From assembly GCA_946530505.1 (NCBI GenBank), contig CAMNAD010000010.1, positions 1 to 18,102 of the forward strand: a stretch of DNA of 18,102 bases, given 5' to 3'. The translations under genes and the position numbers were made by a program. How positions within the stretch are numbered: the stretch's first letter is position 1; each line of letters begins with the position of its first letter. A model generated the notes under the pieces. It was not told the DNA's origin and did not search any database. It worked only from the letters and a program-made list of their open reading frames with translations. Below, piece by piece: positions 1 to 7,276 of the stretch. This stretch comes from an uncultured Bacteroidales bacterium (GTDB lineage: Bacteria; Bacteroidota; Bacteroidia; Bacteroidales; UBA932).

Positions 1-18
1 CCCTGAGGGAGCACCAAG

Positions 19-51
19 AAAAACGGAGTTCAGAAATGGACTCCGTTTTTT
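19..51. terminator. Bidirectional intrinsic terminator left of upxY
   Basis: An 11-bp perfect stem (19-29 pairing with 40-50, core ACGGAGT/ACTCCGT) closes a 10-base loop. It is followed by T's on the plus strand (46-51) and, because the stem begins with A's at 19-23, by U's on the minus strand too. It can end a plus-strand transcript entering from the left edge and the minus-strand upxY transcript, whose stop codon lies about 60 bases away. If upxY heads a polysaccharide operon continuing past the left edge, the hairpin could instead be a site where UpxY acts. Confidence 0.75.
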
Positions 52-108
52 GTTGTCATAAAGTGCTCTCCCCTATTTCATTTCGGCAACAGAAACTCCA
101 CTCGGGAA

Positions 109-642
109 TCAGTCTTCTATCTTCTCAAGAAATTCCTGCGGAATATACGATACGGCCACAACGGCCACTCCTGAAATCGAGACAATAAGTTTACGGTCCT
201 TCTTGATTCTCTTGATATATCCTTCGGCCCCTTTATAGATTCCGCCGATCACCCTCACCTTCTGCCCCATCCTGAATCCGCTGGAATCTTCACCGAAATA
301 CCGTAGATTCTTTCCGTTGTCAACAGAGGTGACGAACATGAACATACGCATTTCATCATCATTTATGGGGCCGGGCAGATGGGAACCTGCTCTTCGGTAA
401 TACATGAAGTCCTGATAGTATTCTCTTCTGAAAGCAAGAAGCCAAGACTCCCTGCAGTGAATGAACATCAGGGAATTCACCAGAGGTTTTTCCTCATAAT
501 GAAGGCCTGTCGAGTCATATCGCTCAACAGTCTGCATCGGTATGAAGGTTTCCACATCCTGGACCTTGATCTTGGATTTGAGCTGACTGGTCTTGTTGAA
601 GAAAACTTTCAGCGCATACCATCTGGGAATCTCTTCCAACAT
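109..642 (-). CDS. UpxY-like NusG/RfaH-family transcription elongation (antitermination) factor
   Basis: Specialised NusG paralogue. UpxY proteins in Bacteroides promote elongation of RNA polymerase through their own capsular polysaccharide operon. The protein (177 aa from the ATG at 642) has an NGN-type N-terminal domain opening with WYALKVFFNK and a C-terminal KOW-type domain from about residue 123 (MGQKVRVIGGIYKGAEGYI, then a basic RIKKDRK strand). The usual family length is 170-180 aa. A TTG three codons upstream (651) also reads in frame; I prefer the ATG because the domain begins just after it. It is transcribed toward the left edge, so any polysaccharide genes it controls are outside the window. 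It has its own candidate promoter at 708-740. It could also be a UpxY-type orphan. Confidence 0.85.
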   Translation of the reverse strand: MLEEIPRWYALKVFFNKTSQLKSKIKVQDVETFIPMQTVERYDSTGLHYEEKPLVNSLMFIHCRESWLLAFRREYYQDFMYYRRAGSHLPGPINDDEMRMFMFVTSVDNGKNLRYFGEDSSGFRMGQKVRVIGGIYKGAEGYIKRIKKDRKLIVSISGVAVVAVSYIPQEFLEKIED

Positions 643-707
643 CCGGAACAAATTATTTTGGGGGAATTCTGATCAAATCTTGAACTGCGGCAAGCCGTAA
701 TTCTCTG

Positions 708-740
708 CAAAGATAGGAATTATTCCTTAGAACCCAGCAA
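708..740 (-). promoter_or_regulatory. Candidate upxY promoter (-33 TTG, -7 TATCTTTG)
   Basis: On the minus strand TATCTTTG (715-708) matches the Bacteroidota -7 consensus TAnnTTTG exactly, and TTG (740-738) lies 22 bases upstream. Transcription would start near 703, giving a leader of about 60 bases before the upxY ATG. An inverted repeat AGGAAT-T-ATTCCT (715-727) sits in the spacer. The same 11-base string TGCAAAGATAG (plus strand) recurs at the tRNA-Pro promoter. Confidence 0.6.
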
Positions 741-795
741 CGCTCATACAGCCTTATACGACGGCTACACCATAGCTTCAATGATGGGCAAAAGG

Positions 796-835
796 CATAA
801 AAGAAAGAACGCAACCTGTAATTGAACAAGTTGCG
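796..835 (-). terminator. Intrinsic terminator of tRNA-Pro
   Basis: Reading the minus strand, CGCAACTTGT (835-826) pairs with ACAGGTTGCG (819-810) to give a 10-bp stem with one G-U pair and a 6-base loop. A U-rich run with scattered C's follows (809-796). It begins 7 bases after the tRNA 3' end, so the tRNA is probably a single-gene transcript insulated from upxY. Confidence 0.75.
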
Positions 836-842
836 CTCGGAG

Positions 843-915
843 TCTGGATGAAAGGACTTGAACCTTCGACCTCCTGGTCCCTAACCAGGTGCGCTACCAA
901 CTGCGCCACATCCAG
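843..915 (-). tRNA. tRNA-Pro, anticodon AGG
   Basis: A complete 73-base cloverleaf. Acceptor CTGGATG/CATCCAG, discriminator A; D stem GCGC/GCGC; anticodon stem CCTGG/CCAGG with loop TTAGGGA, so the anticodon is AGG and position 37 is G; T stem GAAGG/CCTTT with loop TTCAAGT. C1-G72, A73, G35, G36 and G37 fit bacterial proline tRNAs. The 3' CCA is not encoded (CTC follows). It has its own promoter and terminator. The A34 anticodon is unusual for bacterial proline tRNAs; see findings. Confidence 0.93.
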
Positions 916-924
916 AATTTGGGA

Positions 925-956
925 TTGCAAAGATAGTAATTTTTTGAATATATTTG
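925..956 (+). promoter_or_regulatory. sppA promoter
   Basis: The plus-strand -33 TTG (925-927) and -7 TATATTTG (949-956) are 21 bases apart. Transcription should start near 961, giving an sppA leader of under 20 bases. The elements interleave with those of the tRNA-Pro promoter on the other strand. Confidence 0.7.
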
Positions 957-960
957 CAAA
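928..960 (-). promoter_or_regulatory. tRNA-Pro promoter
   Basis: On the minus strand the -33 element TTTG (960-957) and the -7 element TATCTTTG (935-928) are separated by 21 bases, the Bacteroidota arrangement. The mature tRNA 5' end lies 12 bases further on. It interlocks with the divergent sppA promoter. Confidence 0.8.
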
Positions 961-978
961 AAAATTAAACAAACCTTT

Positions 979-2643
979 ATGAGAAGAACGATTGTTTTTT
1001 GTTTTGCAGTACTGCTGAGTCTAAGTGTTCAGGCAGCTGAAGGTTTCCTTAAAGGGAAACTCCTTAAGATTGACATGAAAGACGTGATTGCAGAGAGAGG
1101 TGGCAATTCATTCAGTGTTTCTCTGGGTGGATTCGACTTCAGTTCAACTGTGTCTCTTCTGGACATGGAGCGAGCCCTCGACAAAGCTGCGGAAGACAGC
1201 AAGATTGCCGCAGTTTACATCAATACAGACCACTTTGCCGCAGGAATGGCAGCCAGCGAAGAAATCAGGCATTATCTGCTCAATCTCAGCAAGGCCGGCA
1301 AACCAGTTATCGCATACGGCGCTTCGATGGACAACTCATCTTATTATATAGCTTCCGCTGCAGACAGAGTTTTCCTGCATCCCCAGGGAGGCGGTTCCCT
1401 CACAGGCATGAGCAGCACACAACCGTTTATCAAGGACCTGCTTGACACCCTCGGCGTAGAAGTGCAACTTATCCGCCACGGCAAGTTCAAATCTGCCGGA
1501 GAAATGTATATACGAAACGACATCTCTCCTGAAAACCGCGAACAGTATGAGACAATGCTGGGATCCATCTGGAGCACGATTGCAGAAGACATCGCAGCAT
1601 CCCGGGGGATCAAGGCAGAAGACCTGAACGCCTGGGTGGACGGTCTCGCCTTGAGCACTGCGAAGTCCTGGGTGGACAAAGGCCTGGTGGACGGCCTGAA
1701 GTATCGCGACGAGATGGAAGATTATCTCTGCCATCTTTTCGGCACTACCGAAACATCGGAAGTCAAGACACTGGACATCAAAGAATATATCGATGACCTC
1801 AAGAAAGGCCCTTCGAAAAAGAAAGTTGCAGTCATTTATGCCAACGGGGAGATCGTCCGGGATGGCGGAGACATAGTAGGAGAGGCGCTTTCCCGCACCA
1901 TAGCGAAAGTCCGTGCCGACTCCACCGTCAAGGCCGTGGTCTTCCGCGTCAACTCCCCCGGTGGAGAAGTAGTCGCTGCCGATATGATACGGCGCGAAAT
2001 CGAGCTTCTAGGCAAGGTCAAGCCCGTAGTCGCCAGTTACGGCGCATACGCGGCTTCCGGAGGTTATCTTATCTCAGCAGGTTGCAGCAAGATATTCACC
2101 GACAACACCACACTTACAGGTTCCATAGGCGTATTCGGAATGATTCCCAGCCTCGGCAAGGCGATACGCAAGAATCTGCACGTCAACATGGTTAACATAG
2201 GCACTCATGAACACAGTTCCATGGGCTCCGGCATGCAGCCTTTGACTCCCGAAGAAGAAGCCTGGTATCAGGAAGAGATCGAAGGCATTTACGACAGCTT
2301 CGTCACGGTAGTTTCTGAAGGACGTTCGATGACCAAGGATGCGGTCGATGAAATTGCCCAGGGTCGGGTATGGGCCGGAAAAGATGCCCTCCGCATCGGC
2401 CTCTGCGACGAGAAGAGTACACTGCTCGAAGCCATAAAGTATATCGCGGACAAGACAGCCCTCAAGGACTATAGAATCGCCGTATACCCCGAGAAAAAGA
2501 GCATGCTCAAGGAGTTCAAGGATGGAGACAAGTCAAAAAAAGACGATCCGCTCGTAAATATCAAAAACAGCCTCACGCCCGGTTTCAAGGCTATGGCCAG
2601 AATGCCCTACATCACAATCGACACAATTAAATCAAGCAAATAA
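979..2643 (+). CDS. sppA: Signal peptide peptidase SppA, 67K type
   Basis: Serine protease of family S49 that degrades cleaved signal peptides in the cell envelope. The 554-residue protein has two S49 repeats, as in the long (67K) SppA class. The N-terminal repeat carries the catalytic lysine motif FKSAGE (K171). The C-terminal repeat carries the nucleophile in AASGGY (S360). The N-terminus reads as a signal peptide (MRRTIVFCFAVLLSLSVQA) rather than the longer anchor of E. coli SppA, and the protein is somewhat shorter than the E. coli enzyme (about 618 aa). The ATG follows the promoter closely; no strong ribosome binding site is visible. Its stop overlaps the next start as TAATG, so the downstream outer-membrane-type protein is probably translationally coupled to it. 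Confidence 0.93.
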   Translation: MRRTIVFCFAVLLSLSVQAAEGFLKGKLLKIDMKDVIAERGGNSFSVSLGGFDFSSTVSLLDMERALDKAAEDSKIAAVYINTDHFAAGMAASEEIRHYLLNLSKAGKPVIAYGASMDNSSYYIASAADRVFLHPQGGGSLTGMSSTQPFIKDLLDTLGVEVQLIRHGKFKSAGEMYIRNDISPENREQYETMLGSIWSTIAEDIAASRGIKAEDLNAWVDGLALSTAKSWVDKGLVDGLKYRDEMEDYLCHLFGTTETSEVKTLDIKEYIDDLKKGPSKKKVAVIYANGEIVRDGGDIVGEALSRTIAKVRADSTVKAVVFRVNSPGGEVVAADMIRREIELLGKVKPVVASYGAYAASGGYLISAGCSKIFTDNTTLTGSIGVFGMIPSLGKAIRKNLHVNMVNIGTHEHSSMGSGMQPLTPEEEAWYQEEIEGIYDSFVTVVSEGRSMTKDAVDEIAQGRVWAGKDALRIGLCDEKSTLLEAIKYIADKTALKDYRIAVYPEKKSMLKEFKDGDKSKKDDPLVNIKNSLTPGFKAMARMPYITIDTIKSSK

Positions 2644-3377
2644 TGAAAAAGTATTTATTCAGCATATTCGTTCTCGGACTCGTTTCCTTCGGCATGTCCG
2701 CCCAGAATGACACGACAAGCACAGCAGCAAAAAAAAGACTGTCGGAAATAGAAAATATGACAGTTGAAATAAAAAAACACAAGTCTGTAAAGAGCGAAAA
2801 CGACGTCTTCGAATTCAAAGCATTGTCTCATATAGGATACGGCAGGCATATGGTTGACGGAGATGCATTCAGAAGCAAATTCGGTCCTTCTTATGAGCTG
2901 TTCCTGAATGCTTTTGAACTAAGCATCAATCCTGCCCGCTGGATATCGCTGAAGGCAGGTGCCGATCTTAAATGGGACAGATTTATCTCGAAGAGCGAAC
3001 AATTCGTCATTTCCGGCGGTGATTTCTCGACTGCTGCTGTCACCCCCGATAATATCAACTCAAGGATCTGCACCTTCGGCGTCAGCATCCCCGCCGCTCT
3101 ATCCCTTCATTTTGGAGAAACCAGCCTGAGCCTTGGTGCGGAGTGCACATTCAATCTGGACCGCTATAATAAAGTGAAATCAGCTTATACTGCGGCAGAT
3201 TCCAATTTCAAGCAAATTACAAACGGTGGCAAGATTGAGGATTTCCGCTATGCATATCTTGCAGTCATCGATTTCGACGGTCTGGGCATATACTACAAAT
3301 ACTGCCCGAAATCATTGATCCCGGGCAGCAGTTTGATTGATAAGTATCACACTATAGGTATCGTGCTTTCCATGTAA
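2643..3377 (+). CDS. Predicted outer membrane beta-barrel protein of unknown function
   Basis: 244 residues with a clear signal peptide (MKKYLFSIFVLGLVSFGMSA, then QND). A charged, probably helical stretch (about 28-52, Lys/Glu rich) comes next, followed by alternating hydrophobic/polar segments typical of beta-barrel strands (ARWISLKAGADLKW, AALSLHFGETSLSLGAEC, DFDGLGIYYKYCP), ending in a strand-like HTIGIVLSM. The start codon overlaps the sppA stop (TAATG), so the two are co-transcribed. I cannot assign a family. The sppA link suggests an envelope role but proves nothing. It ends one base before the stop of the convergent metallophosphatase gene, with no terminator between them. Confidence 0.8.
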   Translation: MKKYLFSIFVLGLVSFGMSAQNDTTSTAAKKRLSEIENMTVEIKKHKSVKSENDVFEFKALSHIGYGRHMVDGDAFRSKFGPSYELFLNAFELSINPARWISLKAGADLKWDRFISKSEQFVISGGDFSTAAVTPDNINSRICTFGVSIPAALSLHFGETSLSLGAECTFNLDRYNKVKSAYTAADSNFKQITNGGKIEDFRYAYLAVIDFDGLGIYYKYCPKSLIPGSSLIDKYHTIGIVLSM

Positions 3378-3378
3378 T

Positions 3379-4176
3379 CTACCTTATTTTGATAAGGCCC
3401 ATCTCAAGTCCCCAGCATCCGTCAGTGATGATGGGGATTTTCTTTCCCCTTGCATCCTTCACGTAAATCAGACCATCCACGAAGGTATGGGTATGGCCAC
3501 CGACAATGAGGTCAAGCCCTTTGGTCTGAGGCACGACCTCCTGGTCCACATCATAACCAAGATGGCTGAGCAGTATTACAAAACTGCACTTCTCCTCCTT
3601 GCGCAGATACGTTGTCCACTTGTTGATAGTCTCTACATTGTCGAACTGCTTGATACGCTGCGCGATGGGAGCAGCGACCATTTTGTCGATCTCGGATTCC
3701 ATTCCTATGATTCCTATGCGCATTCCTCCGCGTTCGATTACGGCCGTCGGCGTGACATACTGTTGAAGGATGTCCGGGAACTCGCAGTTAGCGCATACGA
3801 CGGGGCAGTTCACTTTGCTCAGGCGGTCGGCGAGGCTCTCTATTCCCTCGTCCAGTTCGTGATTTCCAAGAGTAATGCAGTCGTAGCCCAGAGCATTTAT
3901 CATCTTGGGCTCAAGGCTTCCGCCAAGTTCACTATGATATGACGTCCCCTGATTGAAATCGCCCGCATGAAGCATCAGGACCTTTTCCGCCGGGTATTTT
4001 GCACGGATGCTGTCAATGAATGCCGCCCTCTCTATAATGCCGCCGAGTCCGTCACTTGCGCCTCCGCGTACAGGGTCGAAATGACTGTGGGTATCGTTGG
4101 TATGTATTATGACGAGCCGTGGCTGGCACGCTGCGGCGGCAATGCAGACGGCAAGTATTGCAAATATCTTCTTCAT
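3379..4176 (-). CDS. UshA-type metallophosphatase lipoprotein (5'-nucleotidase catalytic half)
   Basis: Catalytic domain of the UshA/CpdB 5'-nucleotidase family, hydrolysing nucleotides or related phosphoesters outside the cytoplasm. All dimetal motifs are present: NDTHSH (D28, H30), GDFNQG (D73), GNHE (N105, H106), SHLG (H205) and GGHTH (H228, H230). A lipoprotein signal with AAAC places the lipidated cysteine at 17. At 265 residues it is only the N-terminal half of an UshA protein (about 550 aa); the substrate-binding C-terminal domain is the separate gene just upstream in the operon. The start is fixed by AGGAGG at 4185-4190, eight bases before the ATG. The two halves presumably assemble into one enzyme (inference). 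Confidence 0.92.
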   Translation of the reverse strand: MKKIFAILAVCIAAAACQPRLVIIHTNDTHSHFDPVRGGASDGLGGIIERAAFIDSIRAKYPAEKVLMLHAGDFNQGTSYHSELGGSLEPKMINALGYDCITLGNHELDEGIESLADRLSKVNCPVVCANCEFPDILQQYVTPTAVIERGGMRIGIIGMESEIDKMVAAPIAQRIKQFDNVETINKWTTYLRKEEKCSFVILLSHLGYDVDQEVVPQTKGLDLIVGGHTHTFVDGLIYVKDARGKKIPIITDGCWGLEMGLIKIR

Positions 4177-4179
4177 AAA

Positions 4180-5019
4180 CTAGTCCTCCTGAATCAATAT
4201 CCTCCCGTCGACAAAGTACTCAAGCGCTTTGCCCTGGGCTGTCATCTCACGAATATCGGCAAGGATGGCATCGCCTATCTTGACATCCGTAATCAGATAA
4301 TCCGTAGCGCCGCGGGCGATTTTGTAGCCGTCTCCACCATCGAGCAGGAAGTCTATGGTAGCGACGCCATATTGACGGGTGTCATCCAGAGGCTCGCCTG
4401 CCACTTCGGCACTCACAAGTTTCTTGTCTTTGATCACGAGCCTTGCACCCGAAACACATTGCACGCCTTTCCCGGCCATGTATTCGAAGATGCCGCGCAG
4501 TTCCGCACCTGGTATCTTGACATAACAGAGATAGTTGGCAAAAGGGAGCATCGATACGATATCATCCAATAAAACATCTCCCTTCGCAATGTCCACCCGT
4601 ATTCCGCCCAGATTGGTAACAGCTACGTCCACCTTGCGTCCCGAGGGTGCGGCAAGTTTCGCTACATCAGCATAAAGCCTGTCCACTATAAAATTGCCCA
4701 AAGTACTTTCGGGACGGCCCTTTGTCATTGCCTCCGGAGCATAGGCGACTACCTCCTTGAGCCGGGCCATCGCCGGCTGTACATCTATGAGCAATTTCGC
4801 CACTTCCGGAGTGGCACCTCCTTCAAACACATTTCCGTTAGGAGAAGTATAGACTCCTTCCTTCACTTCTCCGAGAGCGGCTGTTATATTGGTGGCCGTT
4901 GGGACAGTCACTCCTGTCCGGTGGCCGTCGATACTGAATTTCTGCCACTTGAACGAATGGGAGCACGAGCAGAGCAGAGCTGCCGCAACAAGTACAAATA
5001 CTATTTTTGTTTTAGCCAT
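4180..5019 (-). CDS. 5'-nucleotidase C-terminal (substrate-binding) domain lipoprotein
   Basis: Matches the 5'-nucleotidase C-terminal domain, which provides the nucleoside-binding pocket of UshA-type enzymes. Visible motifs are ESTLGNFIVDRL, NLGGIRVDIAKGDV, MLPFANYL and FLLDGGDGY. I choose the ATG at 5019 (279 aa) because it gives a clean lipoprotein signal, MAKTKIVFVLVAAALLCSCS, with the lipidated cysteine probably at 19; an ATG at 5037 would add six residues before it. It overlaps the end of the permease gene by 19 bases and is followed three bases later by the catalytic-half gene. The split order (C-terminal domain first) and shared lipid anchoring suggest a two-subunit enzyme on the membrane. 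Confidence 0.9.
   Translation of the reverse strand: MAKTKIVFVLVAAALLCSCSHSFKWQKFSIDGHRTGVTVPTATNITAALGEVKEGVYTSPNGNVFEGGATPEVAKLLIDVQPAMARLKEVVAYAPEAMTKGRPESTLGNFIVDRLYADVAKLAAPSGRKVDVAVTNLGGIRVDIAKGDVLLDDIVSMLPFANYLCYVKIPGAELRGIFEYMAGKGVQCVSGARLVIKDKKLVSAEVAGEPLDDTRQYGVATIDFLLDGGDGYKIARGATDYLITDVKIGDAILADIREMTAQGKALEYFVDGRILIQED
4185..4190 (-). promoter_or_regulatory. Strong Shine-Dalgarno site of the metallophosphatase gene
   Basis: AGGAGG on the minus strand, eight bases before the ATG at 4176 and inside the last codons of the upstream gene. It fixes the start and is notable because most genes here lack such a site. Confidence 0.7.
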
Positions 5020-6335
5020 TTCCAAAGATCTTTCCAACTGGATTTCTTTCCGAACATCAATATGCCTGCCTTGTAAATCTTGGCAGAAGCCCAGGCCATC
5101 ACGACGAAAGTGATGAACAAGAGTACTATCGAGAGCGCAATCTCCCAGAACGCAACTCCATATGGGATGCGGGCAAGCATCACGATAGGAGAAGTGAAAG
5201 GTATCATGGATCCCCAGAATACCACTCCGCTGTCGGGATTCTTGAATGCAAAGAAAACAATGAAGAATGCAAGCATGAGAGGGATTGTCACCGGCAGCTG
5301 AAGCTGCTGTGAATCAGCTTCGTTCTCGACTGCAGATCCTATTGCAGCGTACATCGATGCATAAAGAAGGTATCCGAGTACAAAGAAAACAAGGAAGCAG
5401 ACAATCAAAGTCCCCCAGGGGATGTGGGAGAGTGTAGTAAGCACAACGGACATCTCGCTGTTCTGCACCGCAGACATGTCTACGCCGGCCATACCGGTCT
5501 GTGCCATTTCCATCATCTCCGGAGACGAGACCATATTTCCAAGGCCGAAGATTGCACTTGCGCCCAGCACGAGGACCAGGGTGAGAGCAATCCAGAGCAC
5601 GAACTGCGTAAGGGCCACGAGGGCTATACCGATTATCTTGCCGAACATAAGTTCGGTAGCCTTCACGCTGGACACAAGGACCTCGACTACGCGGGAGCTT
5701 TTTTCTTCGATCACCGACGACATTACAGCCCCTCCGAACAAAGCGATGAACATATATATGAGCATCCCGAGAACCATAGATATAATCATATAAATGCCGG
5801 ACTCGGATACAGTTGCTTTTCCGCTGTCGTCAAGTGTAAATTCGTTAATGCGGACATCAGCCTTGACATCCTTCATTATCTGGTCGAGGCCCTCGATCCC
5901 ATAAAGGCCGATCCTGTACTGTTCCACCGCCTTGGCAGCCTTGGAGCGTAAGCTTTCGTTGAAGTCCACGCCTGTCGGCTTCTTGCTGAATGTCTGGACA
6001 TTCACATTCTTTGCAGAATCGAGCGGAGACACCAGGACCAGAACGTCGAAGCCGCGTTCCTTCAGTTCGTTTTTGAGAGAATCGGGATCCTCTCCGGTGC
6101 AGTCGGTAAATGTTGCAGCCTCACTGTCTTCGAAGTAAGGCATAACTATTCCCGACTTGTCAATTACAGCAACCTTCTGGCTCTTCTCTTTGACGCCCAG
6201 CATCAGCAATGAGGGAAGTATGCAGATTGCAGCAAAGAGAACAGGCACCACAAATGTGGTGATGAGAAAACTCTTTTTCTTTACCCTGTTGAGGTATTCA
6301 CGGGAAATGACTATCCCTGTTTTATGCAGATTCAT
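5001..6335 (-). CDS. ABC-2 family permease, NatB-like
   Basis: Membrane subunit of an ABC-2 type exporter. 444 residues with the NatB-like layout: a first membrane segment at about 23-47 (FLITTFVVPVLFAAICILPS), a large extracytoplasmic domain (about 50-178), and five further hydrophobic segments (about 181-205, 232-260, 310-335, 348-366, 395-420). A hallmark loop VIEEKSSRVVEVLVSSV sits after the second membrane segment. It overlaps the end of the ATPase gene by 14 bases and is followed by two 5'-nucleotidase lipoprotein genes. The substrate is unknown: homologues export sodium, peptides or other small compounds, and the name NatB is only by similarity. Confidence 0.88.
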   Translation of the reverse strand: MNLHKTGIVISREYLNRVKKKSFLITTFVVPVLFAAICILPSLLMLGVKEKSQKVAVIDKSGIVMPYFEDSEAATFTDCTGEDPDSLKNELKERGFDVLVLVSPLDSAKNVNVQTFSKKPTGVDFNESLRSKAAKAVEQYRIGLYGIEGLDQIMKDVKADVRINEFTLDDSGKATVSESGIYMIISMVLGMLIYMFIALFGGAVMSSVIEEKSSRVVEVLVSSVKATELMFGKIIGIALVALTQFVLWIALTLVLVLGASAIFGLGNMVSSPEMMEMAQTGMAGVDMSAVQNSEMSVVLTTLSHIPWGTLIVCFLVFFVLGYLLYASMYAAIGSAVENEADSQQLQLPVTIPLMLAFFIVFFAFKNPDSGVVFWGSMIPFTSPIVMLARIPYGVAFWEIALSIVLLFITFVVMAWASAKIYKAGILMFGKKSSWKDLWKWLKQK

Positions 6336-7197
6336 TCTCTGAGGCCTCCCCGCCAGTAACCAGTTTTATGAAAATATCGTTCATTCTCGGCATCAGTTCC
6401 TTGTAGGAATTCACCGTCACTCCCCTGTCGATGTATTTCTGGAGGACATCGTTCCCTGCCTTGTCGCGGGAAACGACCTCCGAGTGACGCCCGTCGGCAT
6501 CGGTATACTCGATTTCGATGTTGTTGTTTCCATATTCGCGGCGGATCTCGTCGACACCGCCGGTAATGACAAGTTTGCTCTTGTTGATGAGGGCGATGTT
6601 GTCGCAGAGTTCTTCCACACTCTCCATATTATGAGTGGACAGAATGATGGTAGCTCCTTCGTCCTTGAGACGGAGAATCTCCTTGCGGACAAGTTCGGCG
6701 TTTACAGGGTCGAAACCACTGAACGGCTCATCGAGAATCATCAGCGACGGCTTGTGAACCACGGTTGTGATGAACTGGAGTTTTTGAGCCATACCCTTTG
6801 ACAGTTCTTCAACCTTCTTGCCCCACCAGTCCTGAATGCCGAAACGTATGAACCACTCTTTGAGAGCATTTTGGGCGGCGGAAGCACTCATACCCTTGAG
6901 TTGCGCGAGATACATTGCCTGGTCGCCGACCTTCATCTTCCTGTAGAGCCCGCGCTCTTCCGGCATATATCCGATTTTTTCAACATCAGCCTGGGTGATA
7001 GGCGCCCCACGGAACAGCACCTCGCCGCCGTTAGGAATCGTGATACGGTTGATAATGCGGATCAAGGTGGTTTTACCTGCCCCGTTCGGACCCAGCAGAC
7101 CGAAGATTCCACCTTCCGGAATCTCCAGGCTGACGTGGTCGAGCGCCACCTTCTCTGCGAAACTTTTGCAGACTTCCCTGCATTCTATAATGGCCAT
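6322..7197 (-). CDS. ABC transporter ATP-binding protein, NatA-like
   Basis: ATPase partner of the following permease. The 291-residue protein has Walker A GPNGAGKT (36-43), a Q-loop region, a signature-like ELSKGMAQKLQF, Walker B LMILDEP with a downstream SGFDPVN D-loop, and the switch histidine in STHNM. A C-terminal extension of about 80 residues after the ATPase core resembles the accessory domain of NatA-type proteins. A longer reading frame starts at 7332, but the ATPase domain begins at MAIIECREVCKSF, so the ATG at 7197 is right; the longer start would overlap holA and its promoter. It is the first gene of the operon. Confidence 0.92.
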   Translation of the reverse strand: MAIIECREVCKSFAEKVALDHVSLEIPEGGIFGLLGPNGAGKTTLIRIINRITIPNGGEVLFRGAPITQADVEKIGYMPEERGLYRKMKVGDQAMYLAQLKGMSASAAQNALKEWFIRFGIQDWWGKKVEELSKGMAQKLQFITTVVHKPSLMILDEPFSGFDPVNAELVRKEILRLKDEGATIILSTHNMESVEELCDNIALINKSKLVITGGVDEIRREYGNNNIEIEYTDADGRHSEVVSRDKAGNDVLQKYIDRGVTVNSYKELMPRMNDIFIKLVTGGEASENESA

Positions 7198-7237
7198 TTT
7201 ACAAGTTATTTGTTTGATATGCGAATTTACAAATAAA

Positions 7238-7269
7238 TTTGCATTTCTCTCGGCTTGGACGTAAATTTG
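7238..7269 (+). promoter_or_regulatory. holA operon promoter
   Basis: -33 TTTG (7238-7241) and -7 TAAATTTG (7262-7269) with a 20-base spacer. Only seven bases separate the -7 element from the holA ATG, so the transcript should begin just before or at the start codon. On the opposite strand a weaker element, TTTATTTG (7237-7230, one mismatch to the consensus), may serve the ABC transporter operon. Confidence 0.7.
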
Positions 7270-7276
7270 TACGGAT

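Noticed and set aside
1..16. Possible 3' end of a plus-strand tRNA (CCCTG, AGGGAGC, A, CCA) cut by the window edge.
   Set aside because: The 5-base T-stem arm, 7-base acceptor arm and ACCA would fit, but the partner strands are outside the window, and the other tRNAs here do not encode CCA. The TGA at 4-6 could equally be the stop of a gene.
652..800. Invertible promoter such as those controlling Bacteroides capsule loci.
   Set aside because: I found no pair of inverted repeats flanking the upxY promoter, and no invertase gene nearby apart from the XerC/D-type recombinase about 9 kb away.
3382..3397. Hairpin CCTTAT-TTTG-ATAAGG between the convergent OMP and metallophosphatase genes.
   Set aside because: It lies within the last codons of the metallophosphatase gene and has no U-tract on either side, so it is not a convincing terminator.
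5424..5951. Long open frame (175 aa) antisense to the ABC permease gene.
   Set aside because: Its composition is that of a shadow frame (rich in His, Arg and Asp), with no domain, promoter or start signal; the minus-strand permease explains the region.
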